A model generated the notes under the pieces. It was not told the origin of the DNA and did no database searches. It saw nothing but the letters and a program-made list of their open reading frames with translations. Below are positions 48,701 through 57,810 of a DNA stretch of 64,000 nucleotides, piece after piece. The position numbers were made by a program, and so were the translations under genes. Origin of the DNA: Rhododendron vialii (Eukaryota > Streptophyta > Magnoliopsida > Ericales > Ericaceae); contig NC_080568.1 in the NCBI RefSeq assembly GCF_030253575.1, forward strand, positions 575,501 through 639,500, given 5' to 3'. How positions within the stretch are numbered: the first letter of the stretch is position 1; each line of letters starts with the position of its first letter.

Positions 48701-49390
48701 ATAAGTTGCTCGATCATAGGTGGTGAGTTCCGGCGACATGGACGGTGGCTGGAGGTTTTATTTCTCTAGTTTTCTTTTCATTCTTCTTTTCTTTAGGGAT
48801 GGTTTGTTGTGATCTCCCTTGAGGAGTGTTTTCTCACTTTTGCGGGCAGTTTTCTTTCCAAAAATGATACTCACACAACAATCAAAATATAATAACTTAC
48901 ATAACCTCTCCCATGCATATGGGCTCCACACACACTACTATGTGTGGGCCCCACATATATGTGAAAGGTTGTATAAATTATTGTGTTTGGATTATTATGT
49001 GAGTAACGTCTTTGTTTTCTTTCCCTTTGTGGGTGTTTTTCAATGGTAAATTGGCGTGTTATTTCTATGTGTGTGAATTTAATTTTGTCAGGAGTGTAGG
49101 TAATAGTGCGATTTATTGCATGCTAGTAAGGGTTTTGAAAAATAGGTGTTTTTACTTGGGACTTGTAAGAGTTTTGAAGAATAAGTGTTCTACTTGCGAA
49201 GTCTACCTGCTGTCGTGGCTGTCCACACCTTTTTGAAAGATATAGATGTCCTCTTTATTTGTTCTTTTCAAGATTATCAATGGTACTGGTTTAGGGGGAA
49301 AAAAAAAGTCATACTTTGGAGCCTATCCGGACTACTTTTCGCAGAGTAATTAGAAAATTCAAAACTTGGACCATAGTGGCAGTCAAATTA
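48701..49390. other. Unit B spacer
   Basis: AT-rich, with a partly self-complementary stretch around 48860-49010 (ATACTCACACAACAATC against GATTATTATGTGAGTAAC), perhaps another MITE. No gene. Confidence 0.4.
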
Positions 49391-49630
49391 GGTCCCGTTT
49401 CATAAATTTTTAAAAAAAATACTAAGTAGCTTATTTCATATTTTTAAACTTAAAAATAATAAAAATAAAAATTTTTTTTTAATTTTTTTTTGCATCGTAT
49501 AAAAGATCTCGATGAGATATTTCAAACAAGATCTATGTTGCATATTTTTAAATTTTAACAAGTTCATAATTTTTGAACTTGAAGTTACCTTTTTAAAAAA
49601 TAAAGATTTTTTTTGCTTTCTGAACGGACC
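49391..49630. mobile_element. Tourist-like MITE (GGTCCCGTTTC ends)
   Basis: 240 bp, ends GGTCCCGTTTC and TGAACGGACC, flanked by TTA. Unit A has the empty site GTCAAATTGGAGATTAC near 40087. Confidence 0.88.
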
Positions 49631-50183
49631 TTAGAGATTATAAATACAAAAAGTTGTAATAGTAGAAAGTTTTGTATCCAATGATTTCGCTGAATTTGGA
49701 CGATTAATTTTGAAATGACTGGCATAGTTTTCCTGTACAAGAGACTGTTTCTTTTCGGGAAAGAAAACCTATTTCATATCATACTAGATAAAATTCTGGT
49801 AAACCTGAGGTGCCAAGCAGTCTTGCATGGGACTTAAGAATTTGTTTTTGTTCTAAGTTGAATTTTTTTTGTCAATAACTCTTAGAATTATCTTAGGTTT
49901 AAGCGTGTGAAACGACTGTGGAAAAGACTGTATGAATAAGTTCGAAGTAGTATGCATAAACTAGTTCGAGACACTTTTCATTATCACAAAAATAATTTTG
50001 TAATGATTTTTGTGGCCAGAAATTATCCTTCAATGCTTAAAATTACACACAACACAAAGTCACAAACACTAACAAACAAATTTTGAAATGCATTTCTAAG
50101 AAAATGAAATGCAAAATCATTTTTTAAAATTTATTCAGAAGCAAGCTTATTCAGAAGGACGTCACCCTTGTATTTTACAAATA

Positions 50184-50343
50184 AGTGTTGTGCGGCACAA
50201 TGTTATGCACATTCGGACAGCCTGTTCGGTAATCATCGGTTCAGATTTCAGCTCGGCAATGAACGACTTAAATGCTCAGATGGTAGAGATGAGATTTGGA
50301 CCGTTAAATTATCGAATAAACAATTCAGATGCCGCACATCACT
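50184..50343. mobile_element. Probable MITE in unit B
   Basis: Ends AGTGTTGTGCGGCAC and GATGCCGCACATCACT are roughly inverted. Unit A lacks the stretch between TATTTTAC and AATTGTAA where this lies. The exact borders are uncertain. Confidence 0.5.
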
Positions 50344-50516
50344 GTGCTGCTGTGCGGCTGGTACTATCCCCGAGTTCCAAATTGTAAGCTAAAACATTGG
50401 ACTTTTTTGTTGGTATTCTACCGTTTCTAAGGATACTAGTCTATCCCATGTTTCTTCATGTTTAAAACTGAACTAAATGTCAACTTTTAAATGCCTGTTC
50501 TTCCTTTAAATTTGTA

Positions 50517-50754
50517 CTACCTCCGTCCCAATTTAATTGTCACTTTTGAGAGTTCGTGCCACTTTTCAATTGATTATATCTTGTAATTTATAATGTTTTA
50601 GGTGATTTTGAAAACATTGTATTATAGAACAAATCGAAATCTATCAAACAAGATCTATATTGGATATAAAATTCATTACCAATTTAAATATATAAATAAT
50701 TTTTTTTTATCCAGTTAGAATAGAACTGAGACAAGTAAATTGGGACAGAGTGAA
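50517..50754. mobile_element. Stowaway MITE (Tc1/Mariner)
   Basis: 238 bp starting CTACCTCCGTCCCAATTT and ending AAATTGGGACAGAG plus a few bases, flanked by TA. The CTCCGTCCC terminus and the TA target are typical of Stowaway. Private to unit B. Confidence 0.88.
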
Positions 50755-50759
50755 TACCA

Positions 50760-50929
50760 TATATCTGACCGAGTTATCCCAATTTCAAGGTACATGGTAT
50801 TTTATCACGTCACTCTATCCCAAGTTGAAATTGCATAACCACCGTATATCTGACCGAGTTATCCCAATTTCAAGGTACATGGTATTTTATCACGTCACTC
50901 TATCCCAAGTTGAAATTGCATAACCAAAT
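50760..50929. repeat. 85-bp tandem duplication
   Basis: TATATCTGACCGAGTTATCC... to ...GAAATTGCATAACCA occurs twice in unit B; unit A has a single copy near 40660-40735. Confidence 0.9.
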
Positions 50930-52132
50930 GTGCAGGACAAACGTGCAGGTTTAACAGATAACTAATACATTCCAACAAAAATATATTGTATTTTTTTCTA
51001 CAATTTTTTTTTGTGCGACTTTCATCCTAATCAAATAGATGTGACAAAAAAAAAAAGCTGTACATTTTACTTTTCTTTTCTTTTACTTCACTTTAAATCA
51101 TTCTCACTTTTTATAATCTTTTTCTCGCTAATCAAACATGCCCTTAGTATATAAGGCTGTTTTTGGGAACAGAACAAGTTTTATGATTGTGAAAACAGAG
51201 AAGATGGTTCGACTTATAGTCAAATCAAGTTTCCATTCTCTCGCAACCCTAACCCCTCTAGAGGCTCCAAGCACTACCCCTGCATCTGGTGACTCCCCTC
51301 ACCCGACATTACAAATCGTCCAGCTTCTTCAAAGAAAATAATGCAGCAGACAGAAAATTTTCCGGATGAGCTAATGAGATAAAGTCTGAAAAAGATACAA
51401 GTGCATGAAAAGTCCAATGAGACGAGGGGTCAAAATGACACGGGAACATCCATAATGCAGGGATACAAAATAAGGAATCGGGTAAACAATCACGCAAACA
51501 AGCGTATTCGGAAGAGAGTTACAACAGGCATTCAGCAGTTGAAGGATATGGAAAGCCTGGCCAACCAACATGCCACGTTTCGCAGAGGGAAACAAGAGGA
51601 AGGAAAGGGAAAATAATCAGCTTGCTTGGAAAGCAACAAAAAGGGAAAAGGGAAAAACTCAGTTACAGAAAGCAAATTGGAGAAAGTTGAGACTTATTTC
51701 TTTTCTAAGTCACAAAAATGGGGATTGCTGTATCATAGAAAAATGGTAACGGGGTTCCTTATGCTCATTCAATTTGGTAGCTATTCTCAGGCTCTCCATT
51801 TCAATACCCGATGCAAAACGAGCAGAAGAGTACAAAAAGGATTGTTGAAAGAAACATATTAGTGCATATGGTACTTCTCATATATACAGCTCAATGAAAT
51901 CACACAGTTTCAAACAGCTGTGACCCTGCTCCTTTTGGCATACAGCATATGTGAAAAAGAAGGAAAGAAAAAGTGTACAAGATTAAGGTGATAGAAGCAA
52001 CATGAATAACTTAAAGCATTTGAAAATTATGAACGGAAAAGATAAAACAAGGAAACGAAATGTTTTCTGACTAGAAAATATGTCATCTGCGATCACGATT
52101 TCTCTGTCATTGCACAAAGAAGAAATTGGAGT

Positions 52133-55100
52133 CTAGTTGAAAGCATTTGTAGCAGAGTAAATGAAGTCCAAGAAACCTGTTCCTTTGAGTAGACCTTTAC
52201 CAGTTAATAGCTCAAAATCCAACAGCAACAGGAAGCCGATTACAGCAGCCTTTCCATTTATCAATTCATTCTTCTGCGTGAAACCAAACCCCTCTTGATC
52301 CTCATCAACCACCATCCTCACCTACAACACATCATCATCTTTAATCGCATATCACAGACAACTAAACATCATGAGCAGCACTTTCTGCCTTTTTTGTTAT
52401 TTACACTGTGCTTCAAAATTTACCTCATCAACATTGACATCACTTGCAGTTATGCCAGGCTGAGCCCTTCCGCTGAAGACGATTTCTGCGGATGCATCAG
52501 CTATTGCACCTCCTTTTATGCTGATGTATATATTCTCGTCATCAGTCTTCACTGGATAAATGAACAGATCCCTCAAAGCAGGCGTGAGAACTCTCAGCAC
52601 AGGATTCTTTGGATACCATTCCTTGATGGAGCCAGTTCTAAGATCAAATGTGCTATCAGTTGTTGGGCAGACGATACAGCCATCCTGAGGAGAAAAAATT
52701 TCCATTCAGATTTTATGATGCCAAGGAAAAAACTGCATGCAAACGTTCTTCTTCCATGAAGACAAGTCATATGCACATGTTACACGAGAGGGAAAATAGA
52801 AAATAACGAAGATAAACTTTGTGACTGACATTGAAAGGGTCACAAGTAGGAGCATATCAATAGTTTCTCACAGTGAGTTCAGACCTCATCCTTGGAGTTT
52901 CTGGGAATAGTTACAGATTCCAACCATCATCAGACCATGAAATTATCCAAGGGAAGAAATCGACTCAAATACCCATTGAAACATGAACGTAGTAGAATTG
53001 ACTGGATCGTATATCTCTTGCTGCCAAGCAAATGCCTATAGTTTCCATCCTTTTGGCTAAAAACTGCCAAAGATGCATAGTTGCAAGGACAAATTTGGTA
53101 ACGAGATAGTTATCAGCAAAGCATGCACTTTTAGTGCGAAGGATACAGGAATATCTATTATTCTAGCAGACAAAGAAAATCAAATTATGGACTGCCAACT
53201 TCTTTTCCACAGCAATAGACTTTGAGCTCTTAGTGTTCTTTGGTCTACCGTCTACCCGAATTGGTGGATGGGACGGGAGCCATAACAAAAAAAAAAATGG
53301 TTACTATTTGATAAGATTTTGGGAATGAGAGGACTGGTCATTCATTGGCCTCCTAATGGAATGGTAATATGCCTAAATTAGTGAATGACGATAATATCCA
53401 CCATGTCATCTTTCTAGCTAACCAGACTATGAATTGACCAATTTGATAAGATTTTGGGAATGAGAGGATTGGTCATTCATTGGCCTCCTAATGGAATGGT
53501 AATATGCCTAAATTAGTGAATGACGATCATCTTTCTAGCTAACCAGACTATGAATTGACCAAATATTCCTAAGAATATTTAGGTAAAGGTGATGATAATG
53601 CATTTTACGGGGGGGTAGAGGCGGTGTGGTGGACCATTCACCCATACAGAAAATTGAATACCATACAGAAAATTGAATACCATACAGACATGTATAAAGG
53701 AATGGCAGGGAAGACTAGGAACTAGTGTCACCAAACTTGATAGGTCCACATTGCATACTTTCCAGCACAATTGCATTTATTTAAACTTTAAACCAAAGGG
53801 AGTATGCACGACAAAGTTTTCGCTCATGATTCCATCGAACCACCACTCCCACAACCAGCTGGTGCTTCTCTCCCAAGTTCTCAACTGCTCTCTTTCTTTC
53901 TCATATCAAGTATGTATGTCTTTTTTTCCCCCTTTCTGCCTCATACTAAATTGAACATATTCTCTACTAAAAGTTGCAGGAAATAGTCTCCACAAGCAAA
54001 CCGAAATCTAAGAAGCAAAGTCTACAATCTTTTCCAGAGCATCATTCTTTGTACTTTGCTCACATTTGTAGTTACTAATACTAGTAAAGAGTTCTTATTT
54101 CATCACACTTTTTTTTTCGACAGCTCAAGTGTATGTGCCAGCTTACACTCACCTCGAAGTAATCTCGGGAGACCAATCCTACTGTTCACTAGCCGGAGGC
54201 CCAATTAAAGCCAGAGCAAAGCCCATATGGAACACTTGAAGTGTGTTAGTACGTCCACTCCCGTTGGATGAAAGGGTTTCATGAGAAAAGAAAGGGAAGA
54301 GTTATGGTTTCTCGTGAAATCAATCATTTGGATTGAGCATTTTGGTGAGAAATGGGGAGAAAAAGTACGAAAAAGAAATATTTTTATTGGCCCTTCCCCT
54401 TTCTTGTCTCATCCTTTCCCACCATCCAAAGCGACTGCAAGCCATAGTATGAGAAACCAAATTTTAATTTTTAAAAGTTTTCTGCATTTTCGATAACAGA
54501 CACGAACCGGGTAATGCCCCATTAAAATAAATCTTAATATAAAGACCAGGGGTTTGCTCCCTAGTCCCTCCTATGGCCTCCATTCGAAACTTCCTAGCTC
54601 CTTTGGGGACATTTGCTAGGTTGTTAACTTTAGGGCCCGTGATTAATCCAGGTCAGGGGCCGACCAACGAGGTGCAAGTGGGCCGGGTCCTTGCACACCT
54701 CCCAATTATCCCATTGTTCCTACTACATTTTAGGTTTTGTTTGTAAAAATTATGAAGAAAAAGGTCTCTCAAAATTGTGTTTTTGTTATATATAAGGTAC
54801 AAATACATGTGATTTGGTCCCCGCAAGATAGCCCAGACCTCAGGTTATCATAAAATAAAATTCTTAACCGAGTAATTAAATGGGGCAATGGGCATTGACA
54901 TAGATTACCTGAGTAAGCTTGGCATTGAGCAATCCTTCACTGTAAGCCCCCTCAGCAGGTGACTTGTTCTCAATCGCGAAAACCTCATCTTTATACCACA
55001 AAAGCAGTATAGTCTCCCCGTCTTGAATTATCACCCGCCGCTCTCCCCTCGGCAGCGCCGTCAACGGCACCACCGGGACCCACTTCTTCCCCAACTCACG

Positions 55101-55277
55101 TGACTCCTCCGCCACCGACACTTCAGTGGCCTTACAAACCGTTTTCAAACGGAGCGAGATAGCGGGTGAAAAACTTACGGGTCTGGGCCGGCCCAATGGG
55201 AGCAGCAGCGAGCGGTGATGGGGAGGAGAGGGGATGGCGAGGAATCCTGAGGTGATGTTTGGGGCTGCGATGGCCAT
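52133..55277 (-). CDS. PSB33: PSB33 / LIL8, Rieske-fold thylakoid protein
   Basis: Complete gene with exons 55277-54909, 52684-52424 and 52321-52133 (minus), 272 aa, GT-AG junctions in phase. Matches Arabidopsis At1g71500 along its length. Residues 1 to about 50 are rich in Ser, Pro and Arg, ending KTVCK before ATEVS: a chloroplast transit peptide. Next is a Rieske-like domain (KKWVPVVPLTALPRGERR to TTDSTFDLRTG). The iron-sulfur ligand pattern is incomplete: CIVCPTTD replaces the usual CxxH box, so a 2Fe-2S cluster is unlikely. Near the C-terminus ELINGKAAVIGF and a hydrophobic stretch resemble the LHC-type helix motif, hence the LIL8 name. PSB33 is known to help keep photosystem II antenna and reaction centres stable in fluctuating light. 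Intron 1 is 2.2 kb and holds a tandem repeat and a SINE. Divergent from the PPR gene at 57811. A partial copy is at 43240-43668. Confidence 0.95.
53306..53560. repeat. Tandem duplication in PSB33 intron 1
   Basis: ATTTGATAAGATTTTGGGAA... to ...ATGAATTGACCA occurs twice with a period of 135 bp; the second copy lacks about 15 bp. A small repeat of AAAATTGAATACCATACAG lies at about 53648-53689. Confidence 0.92.
54119..54245 (-). mobile_element. SINE, Au-like 3' part
   Basis: Minus-strand body (GGCTTTAATTGGGCCTCCGG, GAGGTGAGTGTAAGCTGGC) followed by an A tract (plus-strand poly-T at 54109-54118). Same family as 39285-39500, lacking the 5' boxes. Confidence 0.6.
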
Positions 55278-55479
55278 CGATTATTTGGGGGGTAGAGAGA
55301 GAAAGCTTTGAGTTGGAAGAGTGAGAGGAAGGAGAGGAGAGAGAGAGAAAGCAAGGGAGGAATTTCCATGGCCACAGAAACTGGATAATGAGCAGAGTGG
55401 GGAAGGGAAGGGTTCGGGAAGGTTTAAGGCGTGCGTGTGTGCGTCCGCGCCAGACGTTGGTTACAAACAGTGTGTTCGG

Positions 55480-55690
55480 TTGCTAATTAGTAAGTTTTAG
55501 TTTTAGTTTTGTTTCTAATCATTACCTTATATCTTTCTTCAATTATTATCTTATATTTTTAATTATTAATTTTATTTCTGTCTCCATCTCTTTCCAATGA
55601 TTACCCCTTTCTCTAATTATTACCATATTTCTCTCTCTACCTACTACCAAAATTAAACTAAACTAAACTACCAACCAACCAAGCAAAGCC
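55480..55690. mobile_element. MITE-like element
   Basis: Begins GTTCGGTTGCTAATTAG, ends ACCAACCAACCAAGCAAA, with an AT-rich body of TAATTATTA repeats. It appears to be an inverted relative of 56834-57032. Confidence 0.5.
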
Positions 55691-55739
55691 AAAAGCGACC
55701 GAATATCAACATGTGTCGAGCTTTGGAGTGTATGAGTTC

Positions 55740-55948
55740 GGCCCCATTCCAGTTTATAGAAAAAGAAGGCAATTTCAAGTATAAAAATTATGTGTTTACA
55801 CAAATAATTTTTTTACTAATATGATTTTTATTTGATAAATTTCATTGAGATCTTTTATAAGGTGCAAAAAAAAATTTTAAAAATTATTTTTCATTTTCAT
55901 TATATTTGAATTTAAAAATTATTAGAATAAGGTAAACCGGAACAGGTC
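55740..55948. mobile_element. Tourist-like MITE (GGCCCCATTCC ends)
   Basis: 209 bp, ends GGCCCCATTCC and GGAACAGGTC, flanked by TTC. Body as in 47753-47991 (AGAAGGCAATTTCAAG, TTGAGATCTTTTATA). Confidence 0.82.
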
Positions 55949-56434
55949 TTCAACTGTTATAAGAGGGTTCAACTCAAGCTCAAATTGAGCATAGATGTTC
56001 AAACTCGAGCTTGATTGATATTTGAAAACTTTGAGCTCAGTTTTGATAGCTAAACGAGCTTCTAAAAACGAAATTGAATTTATTTAAACGAGTCGAGTTT
56101 ATGGCTAGCTTGAACTCGGCCAAACAAAGTGAAAAATTCTTTTCAGGCTCGGTTTGCTCAGTAGTAGCAAATGTGTCGAGTCTCGAGTTGCATACAAAAA
56201 GCGCAGGTCCTTTGCAATCCTAATTGTGAAGTCATGTTTCAATGCAAAGTTGGGAGATATTTGATGTACACAAACTCTTTATTCATTATTTCGTGGGGTT
56301 CTAATGGATCAGACAATTTTGGATATTTTTGTAGCCAAATCTGTGTACATAGATTTGTGCAAATAATAACATTGCTCGTTTTTCCATACTTTTTCACCAC
56401 CGTTTTTGACATAATGAAAACACATACACAATTG

Positions 56435-56553
56435 GCCTTGTTCGTTTGAGAGTTTTGGGGGAGATTTTTAATAATAATAAATAGAGAGATAAATAGAGAA
56501 AGTTTGTTGGAGACCATGCCCAAAAAATTTGAGTCCCCCAAATGAACAAGGTC
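56435..56553. mobile_element. Small MITE, 119 bp
   Basis: Ends GCCTTGTTCGTTTG and CAAATGAACAAGGTC are inverted with one or two mismatches, flanked by TTG. Tourist-like target size. Confidence 0.8.
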
Positions 56554-56833
56554 TTGACCATGATTGAATTGATATGTGATATTTAAATTTTGAAATGCTA
56601 CAATATTTAAAATGCCAAAACTCATTAACCTTCTTCTATTGGTAGAGAAATGCTTTCTTATTTTTTTTGGTTAAATGCAAATTGCATGTGTGGGCTCCAT
56701 TAAGATAGAAAGAGATGTGACATTGCCTAACTCTGTTGGGTCTTGCATGCTAGTCAGTAAAAGGTCGATATAACTACCGTCATTGACCGTAGAAGAGCTC
56801 TAAAACATGGAATACAATTGAAAAAACTCTGGT

Positions 56834-57032
56834 TGTGTTTGGCTGAGAGTTTAGTTTAGTTTAGTTATGGTAATGGGTGGAGAGAGAAATAGAATAATGA
56901 TTGAATATAAGGGTAATGATGAGAGAGACAGAAAGATGTGAAAGTAATAATTAAAAAAATAGAATAATGATTGAAGAAAGAAATAGAGTAATAATTGAAA
57001 AACAAAACTAAAACAAATGGCAAACGAAAAAA
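56834..57032. mobile_element. MITE-like element
   Basis: Begins TGTTTGGCTGAGAGTTTAG, ends AAACAAATGGCAAACGAA, with a body of AATAATGATTGAA repeats. Relative of 55480-55690 in the other direction. Confidence 0.5.
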
Positions 57033-57390
57033 AGAAGATCTATGCTTTGAACAAATGTAGATGACCGTGCATTTGCTAACTGCGCACGCAGTTTTCATTT
57101 ATTAATCAGTCAGGTAATTGGTTTTATGTGGTTTACCCATGCGTAACGAATTGAGTAGCAGTAACTTTAGAGTTTGGGATCTCAAGGTTATCCCCCTTGG
57201 CCCTTGTTTTTTGTGTATTTTCTTTATTAGAGGTTTTTTTTATATTTTTATTCCTCAAACTATTATCTTCCTCTTTTTTTTTATTACATCCTTAAACAAT
57301 CAAAGTCATTTGCTTTTTTTTCTTAAACTATTCAAATCTTTTCCATGTCCAATTAGTCCTTTAATGAGTCCAAACATCATTCTTTTGGAC

Positions 57391-57514
57391 TCAATAGGTG
57401 AGATTAAAATAATTTAAAGATAAAATAAACCATAATAAATATTTATGATAGTTCAATAGGTGAGATTAGAATAATTTAAAGATAAAATAAACGATAATAA
57501 ATATTTATGATAGT
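57391..57514. repeat. 62-bp tandem duplication
   Basis: TCAATAGGTGAGATTA..AATAATTTAAAG to TATTTATGATAGT occurs twice with a period of 62 bp, about 300-420 bp before the PPR start codon. Confidence 0.92.
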
Positions 57515-57810
57515 TTAAGAACGAAGTAAAAAAAGTAACCATAGTTTAAGAGACTTTTATGCAGTAATGAGATTCTGAGATGGATCGAATTCTACGTATT
57601 ATGACGGATCGAAACTTTTTTGTGCCGTAGTTGTCAATACTACTTGTCAATTGTTCTTCTTTCAACGCCATTTCTGTTCTGTTAGTTTGCTTGGCTTGGC
57701 TTGGCTTGCGGGGAAAGACATCGAACCAGGTAGTGCACTGAGGGAGGGGCCTCAGTACCCACACGCCGCGTTTCAACGCACAATTTACATACGAGTATTT
57801 TCTTTGGTAT

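Larger units (their letters stand above)
43669..52700. repeat. Tandem segmental duplication, unit B
   Basis: Second copy, about 9 kb, colinear with unit A from the ERF 3' flank to the start of PSB33 intron 1. The extra length is due to private mobile elements (44927, 45328, 47345, 47753, 49391, 50184, 50517) and a local tandem repeat (50760). It runs into the complete PSB33 gene, so this end is probably the original arrangement. Confidence 0.88.
55278..57810. promoter_or_regulatory. Shared upstream region of PSB33 and the PPR gene
   Basis: About 2.5 kb between two divergent genes. The first 100 bp next to PSB33 are GA-rich (CT-rich in the gene's sense), a likely leader. The middle is filled by MITEs (55480-55690, 55740-55948, 56435-56553, 56834-57032), and next to the PPR gene lies a 62-bp tandem repeat. 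No TATA box was fixed on either side. Confidence 0.5.

Noticed and set aside
55960-56160. GAGCTCGAACTCGAG-like repeats as a regulatory module
   Set aside because: Low-complexity sequence common in plant intergenic DNA. No ends or conserved context to support a function.
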